NCBI RefSeq assembly: GCF_023016285.1
Contig: NZ_CP095413.1
Coordinates: 3,038,001 to 3,102,000, forward strand
Length of the DNA stretch: 64,000 nt
Reading direction: 5' to 3'
From: Muricauda sp. SCSIO 64092
GTDB lineage: Bacteria > Bacteroidota > Bacteroidia > Flavobacteriales > Flavobacteriaceae
Position 1 is the first letter of the stretch. Every line of letters begins with the position of its first letter. A model generated the notes under the pieces. That model was not told the DNA's origin, did no database searches, and worked only from the letters and a program-made list of their open reading frames with translations. A program made the position numbers and the translations under genes. Positions 1 through 8,180 of this stretch are shown piece by piece.

Positions 1-117
1 AAAAAAAGTGATTACGGCCGGTGCCAAATAATCATACATTCCCAGATACCAAAACAGTAGAATGCCAAGTGCCGAGAATGCAGCTACTGTCGCTGCCCAT
101 TTTCCGATTAAGTTCAT
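1..117 (-). CDS. N-terminal fragment of a membrane protein (runs off the window)
   Basis: An ATG at 117 on the minus strand opens a frame that stays open to the window edge and gives 39 residues. They contain a hydrophobic helix (residues about 7-24, rich in A, L, I, F with W and Y at its end) followed by a second hydrophobic start. This looks like the first transmembrane segment of an integral membrane protein. It lies 52 bp downstream of the KDG kinase and on the same strand, so it is probably the third gene of the RraA-like/KDG kinase operon. A transporter would fit that context, but the fragment is too short to assign a family. Confidence 0.5.
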   Translation of the reverse strand, partial: MNLIGKWAATVAAFSALGILLFWYLGMYDYLAPAVITFF

Positions 118-169
118 TTTAAGTTTTTATGATTGGATACTATTTGTATTTCAAGTTGGCTTTAAAAGC

Positions 170-1174
170 TTATCTCTTAATTGCTCCGGAGGTGTCCCCA
201 TGCATTAAACTTACCACATTTTCCAAAGACACCATATTTACATCACCGGGAACGGTATGCTTTAGCGCACAAGCGGCCGAAGCAAAATTCAACGCCTGGA
301 TGTCATCATCATAATGCAATAATCCGTAGATCAGGCCTGAGGCAAAAGCATCCCCGGTGCCAACGCGATCAATGACATGGGTAATATTCAGCATTTCGGT
401 CTTGATATACTCCTGACCGTTCCACATTTTTCCCTGTATTTGTTGATGGGAGGCACTTATGGATTTCCTGGTTTTCCCAACCACTTTCTTAATTTTGGGA
501 AAGGTTTCCATGAGGAGCTTAGCGGAATTCCGAAATTTTCCCCCCGATTCACCAAGGCCAAACATTTCTTGGATACCACGGCGACTGGTAATTACAATAT
601 CACAGTTTTGTACCAGTTCTGGCATCACCTCTTGCATGGTTTCCCCATATTTCCACATGTTGCTACGGGAATTAATATCCCCCGAAACAGGTATTCCCAT
701 GTGATTTGCCGTTTTAATGGCATCCAAGCAGCACATTTTGGCCCCTTCTGAAATGGCTGGGGTAATGCCCGTCCAATGGAACCAATCGGCGTCTTTGAGT
801 ACATGTGCCCAATTGACCATTGACGGTTCTATTAAGGAAAAGGAAGAGCCTTCCCGTTCATAAATAACCTCACTGGGCCTGTGTACGGCACCTTTTTCCA
901 AAAAATACTTGCCCAACATATTCCCACCGTAAAAAACATGCTCGGTGCTTAACCAGTGCTGACGTAAAAATTGGGTAGCCGCCCTACCCAGGGCATTATC
1001 GGGAAAACGTGTTACGTGGGCTGCTTTAATACCCAAGTAGGCCAATGAAATGGCGACGTTTGCTTCGCCACCCCCATAAACCAGTTCAAAAGAAGTAGCC
1101 TGTGAAAATTTGGAATAGCCGGGTGGGGACAGACGCATCATTACCTCACCAAATGTGATTACTTTTTTAGCCAT
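170..1174 (-). CDS. kdgK: PfkB-family sugar kinase, probable 2-keto-3-deoxygluconate kinase (paralog 1)
   Basis: The 334-residue protein has the ribokinase/PfkB layout. The N-terminal TFGEVMMRLSPPG and YGGGEANVA segments form the sugar-binding lid, and the C-terminal DRVGTGDAFASG stretch holds the anion hole and catalytic Asp. The predicted reaction is ATP-dependent phosphorylation of KDG to KDPG in the cytoplasm. It is clearly paralogous to the kinase at 22878-23918: both share the TFGE(V/I)M(M/L)RL(S/A)PPG start, the WFHWTGITPAIS segment and the same ending. It lies 19 bp behind the RraA-like gene and should share its promoter, which carries the GntR-type operator. Why the locus needs two kinases is unknown; the second may prefer another keto-deoxy sugar acid. 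Confidence 0.82.
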   Translation of the reverse strand: MAKKVITFGEVMMRLSPPGYSKFSQATSFELVYGGGEANVAISLAYLGIKAAHVTRFPDNALGRAATQFLRQHWLSTEHVFYGGNMLGKYFLEKGAVHRPSEVIYEREGSSFSLIEPSMVNWAHVLKDADWFHWTGITPAISEGAKMCCLDAIKTANHMGIPVSGDINSRSNMWKYGETMQEVMPELVQNCDIVITSRRGIQEMFGLGESGGKFRNSAKLLMETFPKIKKVVGKTRKSISASHQQIQGKMWNGQEYIKTEMLNITHVIDRVGTGDAFASGLIYGLLHYDDDIQALNFASAACALKHTVPGDVNMVSLENVVSLMHGDTSGAIKR

Positions 1175-1193
1175 ACTGTGTCTTTCATAAAAT

Positions 1194-1913
1194 TTAGGGG
1201 ACTTTCGTTGTATTGTTCTTTTCCCATGCCTCGAATTCCTTTAAAATTTGTGGATCGGTGGGTGGATAGAGACCAAGGATTGATTGTCCTTCATTGATTT
1301 TTTCCAGTACAAATTCTTCAAACAAGGTCATTTGAAGGCATTCGTCCGCAACCTCATCTGCAATAGATGCCGGAATCACCACTACACCATCCGCATCACC
1401 AACAATGTAATCCCCGGGAAAAACGGCCACATCACCACAGCCTATGGGTTCATTGATCGCAATGGCCTGGTGCAGTGTCAGGTTTGTTGGAGCGGACGGC
1501 CTTTGGTGGAAGGAAGGGAAGTCAAGCGCTGCGATTTCCCCGGAGTCCCGAAATCCACCATCGGTTACTACACCAGCTGCCCCCCTTTTCATCAGTCTGG
1601 TAATAAGAATGGACCCTGCCGAAGCTGCTCGGGCGTCTTTTCTACTATCGATGACCAGTACCCCATTTTTGGGGCATTGCTCAATGGCCACCCGCTGTGG
1701 GTGTTCGGGATCTTTAAATACCGCAATGGGATTAAGGTCTTCCCTGGCAGGAATGTACCGTAAGGTAAAAGCCTCCCCAACCATTTTTTTTGATGTCAAT
1801 GGACGCACATTTTGCATGCATTGATTGCGTAACCCTTTTTTAAAAAGACAGGTGGCGATTGTGGCTGTGCTGATGTGCTTAAACTTTTCTGGAGTGGATA
1901 AGGTGTTTGCCAT
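1194..1913 (-). CDS. RraA-like family protein (possible class II 4-hydroxy-2-oxoacid aldolase)
   Basis: The protein belongs to the RraA / dimethylmenaquinone-methyltransferase-like fold. It shows the segments GVLVIDSRKDARAASAGSI, the GGFRD motif (the G-x-x-R-D signature shared with HMG/CHA aldolases) and GDYIVGDADGVVVIP. Members are either RNase E regulators or metal-dependent pyruvate aldolases. In an operon with a KDG kinase and under an alginate-type operator, an aldolase on a keto-deoxy acid is the more likely job; this is inference. I chose the ATG at 1913 (MANTLSTPEKF...) over the upstream ATG at 1985, because the minus-strand -7 element (1975-1982) places transcription start downstream of 1985. 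From 1913 the protein is 239 residues. Confidence 0.7.
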   Translation of the reverse strand: MANTLSTPEKFKHISTATIATCLFKKGLRNQCMQNVRPLTSKKMVGEAFTLRYIPAREDLNPIAVFKDPEHPQRVAIEQCPKNGVLVIDSRKDARAASAGSILITRLMKRGAAGVVTDGGFRDSGEIAALDFPSFHQRPSAPTNLTLHQAIAINEPIGCGDVAVFPGDYIVGDADGVVVIPASIADEVADECLQMTLFEEFVLEKINEGQSILGLYPPTDPQILKEFEAWEKNNTTKVP

Positions 1914-1974
1914 GTATTTTGAACTTGTAAAATGGAATGCAGGTAATTTTGGTGTTAAATTTTTGCCAAGTATA

Positions 1975-2013
1975 CAAATATACATATATTTGGTAAACCA
2001 ATCTGGTAAACCA
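1975..2013. promoter_or_regulatory. Divergent promoter with two GntR-type operators 13 bp apart
   Basis: Two copies of the palindrome TGGTAAACCA lie at 1991-2000 and 2004-2013. A Bacteroidota -7 element TATATTTG sits at 1985-1992 on the plus strand, driving the PL7 gene at 2020. Another TATATTTG reads on the minus strand at 1982-1975, driving the RraA-like gene. The operators overlap the plus-strand -7 box and sit just upstream of the minus-strand one, so a bound repressor could silence both. The same palindrome recurs upstream of both susC genes and of the GntR gene. Confidence 0.8.
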
Positions 2014-2019
2014 ATTTAA

Positions 2020-4128
2020 ATGAACAATTTTTTCTCTTCACAACCATATGGCCTTCATTCACCAATTCTAAAATGGAAGGGCAAATCAATTTTCGTCCAT
2101 TGCATAGTAATGATAAGTACATTTTTTTTGTTGAATGGCTGTGCTGAAAGCAAAAACAAGAATGGCGTAAACAGTGCCGAAACAACGGCTGTAGTAAACA
2201 ATGCCAATGATATCATACCATTTTTCCAACATTGGAATTTGATTTTAGGGGATGGTTCCAATGTAGGTCAGGCAACAGACTATGAGAACAAGGATTTCTT
2301 TTATACCGCCAAGGATGGGAACAGCAATTGGGTAGTATTTAAGACACCTAATGCAGGGAATACCCATGGCACTTCAAATAATACAAGAACTGAATTGGCA
2401 CAATTGAAAAAGTGGTCGCCAATGAGTGAAGCTAAAATGAATGCTACACTTAAAGTGATGAATGTTGCAAACACGGGCGATGCCCGAGTTGCGGCCACTT
2501 ACGCTGTGGTTGTGGGTCAAATTCATAGTGCCGATGGACATGAAAATGAACCATTAAAAGTATTTTATAAGAAGTTTCCGGGCCATGAAAAAGGATCGGT
2601 CTTTTGGAATTATGAAATCAATACCGCAGGTGATGACAATTCACGTAGATGGGATTATTCCTATCCCATTTGGGGCTATGACTTTTCGGTTGTCGGAACA
2701 GATGAAAACACGTATCCACCAGAACCGAAAGATGGAATTGCTTTGGGGGAAGAGTTCAGTTATGAAGTGGAAGTCAAAGAAGGAATTATGTATCTCACAT
2801 TTACCAGTGAAGGGCATGAAACCAAAACATTTACTAAAAACCTTGTTTCTTCCGAATATGTGGAACAGTCAAGCATACCAGAACAAGTCAAGGGATTATT
2901 TGTACCCATGGGTCAAGATGGCCTGGAACGTGAAAATGCGTATGCACCCGAAGGACTCTTTTTTAAATTGGGGTCGTATAACCAAACAAACGGAAAGGAC
3001 CCTAAGGTAAATAAAGTCTGGTGTTCCGGTGCTGAAACCCATGGCGGTGATATTCAACAACAATATGCGGATGGCAATTATGCCGAAGTTTGGTTTAAAA
3101 CGGCAAGTATTGCGGTCAGTGATGATGCCATTTCGAATGCAGGGTATTTCGAGGCAAATGATGGTTTAAGTGGGAAAACGGTTTACCCCCATGAGGTCAT
3201 TCCTTTTATGGATAAGTTTAAAATATTAATGGGGGACGGAACCAATGTGGATGACCTTACCAAGTTCGAACATAAAGACTTTTTTTATACGGTAATTGAC
3301 GGTACCAGACGTTGGGTTGTATACAAAACACCAAATTCTGGAGTGACCTCAAAAAACTCCAGCAATACCAGAACAGAGCTACAGGAAAAAAGGGAATGGA
3401 CGCCCGAGCAAGGGGGTAAACTAACGGGAACCTGTAAAGTTATGCAAGTCTCCATCTCCGGTGATGCCAGGGTTGCCGCTTCTTATTCGACCGTGGTTGG
3501 GCAGATCCATAGTGGTGAAGGTCATGAAAATGAACCGCTAAAAATATTTTATAAGAAGTTCCCTGGCCATACAAAAGGCTCTGTATTTTGGAATTATGAA
3601 ATCAATACCGAAGGCGATGATAACTCTGGAAGATGGGATTATTCAACTGCTGTATGGGGACATGATATGTCCATCACCGGAACCGGCAAAAATGAGTATC
3701 CTGCAGAGCCGGTGGATGGAATAGAACTAGGAGAGGAATTCAGCTACGAAGTAAATGTTTATCAGGGGATTATGTATCTCACCTTCAAAAATGACAATCA
3801 CGAAACCAAGACATTTACCAAAAACCTCATCTCATCCGAATACACGAAAAAGACGGACTTGCCATCACAGGTGAAGCGGTTATTTGTGCCCATAGGGCAA
3901 GACGGTACGGAACGGGCCAAGGCCTATGCGGGGGAATTAAATTATTTCAAGCAGGGAGCCTACAATCAAACCAACGGAAAGAATCCTGAAATCAATATGG
4001 TTTGGTGCACCGGGGCAGATACCTATAACGGTGATATCGCCAAACAATATGAAAATGGCTGTTACACGGAAGTGTGGTTTAGAGCAGGAACAGTGGGCCC
4101 TGGTACGCCACCCAAGTCAATCAAATAA
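2020..4128 (+). CDS. Two-domain PL7 alginate lyase, lipoprotein
   Basis: The 702-residue protein has a long signal peptide with the lipidation Cys at about 41 (FLLNGC) and two homologous PL7 beta-jelly-roll domains (about 60-375 and 385-695). Each keeps the full PL7 catalytic set. Domain 1 has R123 in RTEL, Q167 and H169 in QIH, and Y320 in YNQTNGK. Domain 2 has R451, Q495, H497 and Y648. The family cleaves alginate by beta-elimination. The ATG at 2020 is only 7 bp from the operator but about 28 bp after the -7 box, so it can still be in the transcript; the next in-frame ATG falls inside the signal peptide. It heads a short operon with kdgF. Family membership is firm; endo or exo mode and M/G preference are not visible. 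Confidence 0.85.
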   Translation: MNNFFSSQPYGLHSPILKWKGKSIFVHCIVMISTFFLLNGCAESKNKNGVNSAETTAVVNNANDIIPFFQHWNLILGDGSNVGQATDYENKDFFYTAKDGNSNWVVFKTPNAGNTHGTSNNTRTELAQLKKWSPMSEAKMNATLKVMNVANTGDARVAATYAVVVGQIHSADGHENEPLKVFYKKFPGHEKGSVFWNYEINTAGDDNSRRWDYSYPIWGYDFSVVGTDENTYPPEPKDGIALGEEFSYEVEVKEGIMYLTFTSEGHETKTFTKNLVSSEYVEQSSIPEQVKGLFVPMGQDGLERENAYAPEGLFFKLGSYNQTNGKDPKVNKVWCSGAETHGGDIQQQYADGNYAEVWFKTASIAVSDDAISNAGYFEANDGLSGKTVYPHEVIPFMDKFKILMGDGTNVDDLTKFEHKDFFYTVIDGTRRWVVYKTPNSGVTSKNSSNTRTELQEKREWTPEQGGKLTGTCKVMQVSISGDARVAASYSTVVGQIHSGEGHENEPLKIFYKKFPGHTKGSVFWNYEINTEGDDNSGRWDYSTAVWGHDMSITGTGKNEYPAEPVDGIELGEEFSYEVNVYQGIMYLTFKNDNHETKTFTKNLISSEYTKKTDLPSQVKRLFVPIGQDGTERAKAYAGELNYFKQGAYNQTNGKNPEINMVWCTGADTYNGDIAKQYENGCYTEVWFRAGTVGPGTPPKSIK

Positions 4129-4172
4129 AGTAATTAAGAGATATATTTTGTAACTACTAAGAACAATAGGAT

Positions 4173-4523
4173 ATGAAAACATTTGGATCAAGCAAAGAAT
4201 TTTTAATGGGGGATGACATTGAGTGGGAAGTTATCGGAGAAGGTGTCAAAAGAAAAATAATGGGCTATGACGATAAGATAATGTTGGTCAAAGTACATTT
4301 TGATGAAGGCGGGGTTGGCCCAATGCACGAGCATTACCATTCCCAGGTTACTTACGTGGAAAGTGGGGAATTTGAACTTACCATTGGGGACGAAACCAAA
4401 ATGATGAAGGGTGGGGATGCATTTTATATTCCACCGCACATCCTTCATGGTGCAATTTGTAAAAAGCCCGGGGTTTTAATAGATGTTTTTAGTCCGATCC
4501 GGGAAGATTTCATGCAATCGTAG
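4173..4523 (+). CDS. kdgF: KdgF-type cupin, unsaturated uronate linearisation
   Basis: This is a 116-residue single-domain cupin. The metal-binding cluster MHEHYHSQ (H52, H54, H56, Q58) is followed by GEFELTIG and PPHILHG (H89, H92), which match the KdgF pattern. KdgF converts the cyclic 4,5-unsaturated uronate released by alginate or pectin lyases into linear 4-deoxy-L-erythro-5-hexoseulose uronate (DEH). There is no signal peptide, so it acts in the cytoplasm. It follows the double PL7 gene by 44 bp and should be cotranscribed from the GntR-controlled promoter. Length and motifs are normal for the family. Confidence 0.88.
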   Translation: MKTFGSSKEFLMGDDIEWEVIGEGVKRKIMGYDDKIMLVKVHFDEGGVGPMHEHYHSQVTYVESGEFELTIGDETKMMKGGDAFYIPPHILHGAICKKPGVLIDVFSPIREDFMQS

Positions 4524-4639
4524 CACTGGACCATAGCGTTCTGTTTAGAGCCCTTAAAACTTCGTTAAACAAAGGGCAGAATACCCAAAATTTTAACATT
4601 TAAATGACAAAATCATTTTTTTTTAACGCTAGCATAACA

Positions 4640-4687
4640 TATATTTGGTAAACCAAATTGGTTAACCAATTTGGTTTTGCAAACCAA
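4640..4687 (+). promoter_or_regulatory. susC1 promoter with three GntR-type operator units
   Basis: The -7 element TATATTTG lies at 4640-4647. It overlaps the first palindrome TTGGTAAACCAA (4645-4656). A second, TTGGTTAACCAA, lies at 4658-4669. A third, looser one, TTGGTTTTGCAAACCAA, lies at 4671-4687. The TTGGT half-sites start at 4645, 4658 and 4671, exactly 13 bp apart. The layout suggests cooperative repression of the susC1 operon by the FadR-type regulator at 19711. Confidence 0.82.
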
Positions 4688-4731
4688 TAACAAACTAAAC
4701 AATTTTAAGAATGCTTTTCTAACAGAAAAAA

Positions 4732-4759
4732 AAAAGGATAGGTGCACGCCTATCCTTTT
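4732..4759 (+). ncRNA. Leader hairpin of susC1 (terminator-like, covarying with copy B)
   Basis: Arms AAAAGGATAGG and CCTATCCTTTT form a perfect 11-bp stem closing a TGCACG loop. It lies about 75 nt after the promoter and 187 nt before the susC start. The A-rich/T-rich stem resembles an intrinsic terminator, so attenuation is possible. The copy at 14824-14851 keeps the loop and changes one T-A pair to C-G. A second small hairpin follows at 4768-4786 (ACTTC ... GAAGT with inner wobble pairs). Confidence 0.75.
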
Positions 4760-4946
4760 ATCAAATTACTTCTTTCGGAGGGAAGTAAAATCAACAAATA
4801 CACATATAGTATGCACATTTGAAGAACCCAAAAATAATCAAATTCTTCCAGATATTATAAAGGCTATTTGTTGCAAACGGAATGATTCGTCAGTTCCCTT
4901 ATGCGGAATTGGAATTAACTCGAGACGTAAATTAACTATTTAACAA

Positions 4947-7900
4947 ATGAGCTTAAGAACTAAATTTTTTTTAGTTGGATTGGTACTTGGTACTATCCAA
5001 CTATTTGCGCAACAAACTTTTACCGTTTCGGGAACGGTGACTGATGTAAACAGCGCGCCCATTCCTGGGGTTAACATTGTCATTTTGAACACTACCCGAG
5101 GTACACAAACCGATTTTGATGGAAATTTTTCCCTTACCGTATCCGAAGGAGAGGTGGTACAGTTCTCCTATATCGGTTTTGCAGCGCAGACCGTTGTCAT
5201 GACCGGCCAAACAACAATCAATATTATTCTTGAAGAAGATTTGAATAAATTGGACGAGGTTGTGGTCATTGGTTACGGTGAGCAAAAGCAAAAAAATGTT
5301 ACGAGCGCCCTAACAAAGATTGGAGGTGAGGAACTTGAAAATTTTGCTGTGGCCCGTGTTGAAAATGCATTGCAAGGTAAAGTTGCAGGGCTTCGAATTC
5401 AAACAACGGCTTCGGAAGCAGGGGGTGACCCTCAAATTACCTTAAGGGGTCCAGGGTCCATTACAGGATTTTCCTCTCCCCTCATTGTGGTGGATGGTAT
5501 CGTTTTGGGGAATGACCCGGATATTTTGGGTACCATAGATAACAACAATATTGCTTCATTAAGTGTTTTAAAAGATGCTTCTTCCGTCGCAATATATGGT
5601 TCTCGGGGTGCAAATGGGGTCATATTGGTCACACTCAAAGAAGGGATTGCAGGCAAAACATCATTTTCTTACAATACGTTCACAGGAATCAAATACTCCA
5701 GAAGAAACAACAATTTCAATACGACAATTGCAGATGAGCGAGCAAGACTGGACGGTCTGCAAGGTGAGGTCGATGCCATTTCTCCCAATAGTCCAAACTT
5801 CGATAGAATTACAAACGATTACAACGTTGCTTATGCCGAGCTCGAAGCCATGGAGTTTATCGCTTCATTGGGCGATGGTGAGCAAAATTGGCAAGATGAA
5901 ATTTTCCCCGGCGGTACCATAACCAGTCATTCTTTTTCAGCCAGAGGGGGAACGGAATTAACAAAATACAACGCTTCCTTGACGTATCTGCATGATGAGG
6001 GCATTAATCTGATTGATGACTTTAAACGATACAATGCCAGAATAAAGGTAGATAGTAAAACAAAAAACGGTAAAATCAAGTTTGGCACCAATTTACGGGC
6101 AAACTTTAATGATCAAGAACGATTGCCGGCCCGATTTACCGATCCTTTAAGACAGTATGGACATTTGCCCCTATTTCTGAATGAAGATCATCTAAACTAC
6201 GTGACCAACTTTTCCAGGGATATTGGTGTTTCTACGGATGCAGGAGCACAATTTGAAAACCTTGGGGTAGGCAGTTATGGTTTTTCCAGGGCGTTTGACC
6301 ATGTGTTTACCGTTGATCCCAACAATCCAAGGGCAATTGCAAGGGATCCAAGTACAGGATTGCCATTGGTCAGTGATTTGACCTCTGGGGGATTGACTTT
6401 GTCCACCACAAGAAACGTACATCCTCTGGCCCATTTTTTTGAGCGATCGAGCACAAAAAACCAGTTTAACTTTAATGGAGCGGCCTATATTGATTTTGAG
6501 TTGGCGGATGGACTCAATTTTAGACAAGCAATTTCAGGTATTTTTAGGCACACCCGAACCAATCGACAAGACAATGTGTTGGGCCAGGAAAATAGAGATC
6601 AGGAATCGTTTCGATTTGTGAGAAAAGACGAGGTCTATCAATATGCGTTTGAATCGCTATTGCGATACAGAAAAAGTGTTGGGAAACACAACTTCAATCC
6701 AGTGGTCGGTTTTGAATATACCGTGAGGGATTTTTTCAGACAGGATTCTGAGGCAGTAGGTTTCACCAATGACTTTAATGTTAACATTGCGCTTGCCGAC
6801 AATGGAACCACCGCTACCCTTAATGGACAGGACAAACTGGTCTCCTATTTTGGTCGACTGGACTATGATTACGATGGTAAATACCTGTTTCAGGTCTCTG
6901 CCCGTGCCGATGGTAGTACGAGATTCGGACCCGATACCAGATTTGGTTTCTTCCCAGCGGCTTCTTTTGGTTGGAATGTGTCAAGTGAAGACTTCCTGGC
7001 CTCCAGTGATTTCATTACGTTCCTAAAGTTAAGGGCCAGTTACGGTGTTTCGGGCTTGAACGAAATATCCAATAATGTCTTTGATTCGTTATATCGTTTT
7101 GAAGAGACATTCAGTACCGTTGGCTATAATAATGGTGTAGGGGTAAAAGGAACAACCTTGCCCAATTCAAATTTAGGTTGGGAAAAGTTGATAGAATTTA
7201 ACCCAGGTATTGATATTACGTTTGGAAGGGGTGTTTTAAGTATAACGGCGGACTACTATACCAGAACAAGTGAAGACTTAATTCTTTTTGCTCCGGTATC
7301 CGCGACCTATGGTGCGGATGCATGGTTACAGAACATTGGAAAAGTCAAGAACGAAGGTGTTGAAATTGTGGCAAGTTCCCGGCTGTTGAGTACTCCAAAA
7401 TTCAGATGGAATGTTGCAGGTCAATTTTCCTTGAACAGAAATACGGTAGAAAGTCTGGGGAACAATGAGCAGATCATCTCAAGGATCGATCAAGATACCC
7501 GGCCAACGGAATTCATTGCCCGCGTGGGGCAACCGATAACTTCTTTTTATGGCTTTGTCTATGATAGGGAGATCCCATTGGAATGGGTAGATAATCCATT
7601 TAACCGGTTCAACAATGATTTTGCTGATGTATATGTGAAGGATTTGAACAATGATGGGATCATAGATGATGAGGATAGAACCGAGTTGGGGAATCCATAT
7701 CCTGATTTTGAATGGGGTTTTAATTCTGAATTCACTTATAAGAATATTGACTTTTCATTCCAATGGCAAGGATCCCACGGGGCTGAGGTCAGGGTTGCCG
7801 ATTTGGATCAGTTGTACTATGCCAGTGAATCGGCCGTAAATGAAGTGGCCAGTTTTCCTGATGCTGATTTAACGGTACACCGGAGGTTTACGGACGATCA

Positions 7901-8174
7901 CATTCAAGACGCATCGTTTATTGCCTTGAGGAACTGCACGTTGGGATATACCGTGCCCAGTGAACTGGGCGAAAAATACGGGTTTGATAGATTACGCTTT
8001 TATCTAACGGGAGAAAACCTATTGTACTTCTTTGCCGAAGGTTATGAAGGCTTCAATCCTGAAGCGGTAGGACAAACCTCAAATAATGCAAACACCCCAT
8101 TGACCTTTGGCTATCAAAGAGGTGATGGGCCAATAGTGAGATCGGTATCATTTGGGATTAACTTTCAATTTTAA
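4947..8174 (+). CDS. susC: SusC-like TonB-dependent receptor 1
   Basis: The 1075-residue outer-membrane receptor has a Sec signal peptide (1-21, ending LFAQ). A CarboxypepD_reg-like domain follows at about 24-105 (VSGTVTDV ... GNFSLTV). Next come the TonB-box region DEVVVIGYG, a plug domain with the family motif IYGSRGANGVILVT, and a 22-strand-type barrel ending SVSFGINFQF. It should import alginate oligomers across the outer membrane with the SusD encoded 6 bp downstream. The first ~30 residues are almost identical to SusC2 at 15037 (MSLRTK(F/L)FLVGLVL), but the rest is quite different, so the leader and signal region were duplicated or exchanged. It heads an operon of six genes reaching 14405. 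Confidence 0.92.
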   Translation: MSLRTKFFLVGLVLGTIQLFAQQTFTVSGTVTDVNSAPIPGVNIVILNTTRGTQTDFDGNFSLTVSEGEVVQFSYIGFAAQTVVMTGQTTINIILEEDLNKLDEVVVIGYGEQKQKNVTSALTKIGGEELENFAVARVENALQGKVAGLRIQTTASEAGGDPQITLRGPGSITGFSSPLIVVDGIVLGNDPDILGTIDNNNIASLSVLKDASSVAIYGSRGANGVILVTLKEGIAGKTSFSYNTFTGIKYSRRNNNFNTTIADERARLDGLQGEVDAISPNSPNFDRITNDYNVAYAELEAMEFIASLGDGEQNWQDEIFPGGTITSHSFSARGGTELTKYNASLTYLHDEGINLIDDFKRYNARIKVDSKTKNGKIKFGTNLRANFNDQERLPARFTDPLRQYGHLPLFLNEDHLNYVTNFSRDIGVSTDAGAQFENLGVGSYGFSRAFDHVFTVDPNNPRAIARDPSTGLPLVSDLTSGGLTLSTTRNVHPLAHFFERSSTKNQFNFNGAAYIDFELADGLNFRQAISGIFRHTRTNRQDNVLGQENRDQESFRFVRKDEVYQYAFESLLRYRKSVGKHNFNPVVGFEYTVRDFFRQDSEAVGFTNDFNVNIALADNGTTATLNGQDKLVSYFGRLDYDYDGKYLFQVSARADGSTRFGPDTRFGFFPAASFGWNVSSEDFLASSDFITFLKLRASYGVSGLNEISNNVFDSLYRFEETFSTVGYNNGVGVKGTTLPNSNLGWEKLIEFNPGIDITFGRGVLSITADYYTRTSEDLILFAPVSATYGADAWLQNIGKVKNEGVEIVASSRLLSTPKFRWNVAGQFSLNRNTVESLGNNEQIISRIDQDTRPTEFIARVGQPITSFYGFVYDREIPLEWVDNPFNRFNNDFADVYVKDLNNDGIIDDEDRTELGNPYPDFEWGFNSEFTYKNIDFSFQWQGSHGAEVRVADLDQLYYASESAVNEVASFPDADLTVHRRFTDDHIQDASFIALRNCTLGYTVPSELGEKYGFDRLRFYLTGENLLYFFAEGYEGFNPEAVGQTSNNANTPLTFGYQRGDGPIVRSVSFGINFQF

Positions 8175-8180
8175 TCAGTT

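Larger units (their letters stand above)
4539..5075 (+). repeat. Duplicated susC leader and 5' end, copy A
   Basis: This stretch is highly similar to 14630-15165. The similarity covers the promoter, the operator array, two leader hairpins, about 185 nt of conserved 5'-UTR and the first ~30 codons of susC, after which the two receptors diverge strongly. The stretch between kdgF and susC (4524-4946) holds these elements and no convincing gene. Confidence 0.85.

Noticed and set aside
1284..1824. Long plus-strand frames opposite the RraA-like gene
   Set aside because: They are antisense shadows of a clearly conserved protein and have no recognisable domain.
1914..1985. Upstream extension of the RraA-like protein to ATG 1985
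   Set aside because: It would start upstream of the transcription start expected from the minus-strand -7 element, and the extra residues look unlike the family.
4671..4943. Open frame of 90 codons directly before susC1
   Set aside because: The same region before susC2 is conserved as RNA but does not keep this frame, so it is leader sequence, not a gene.
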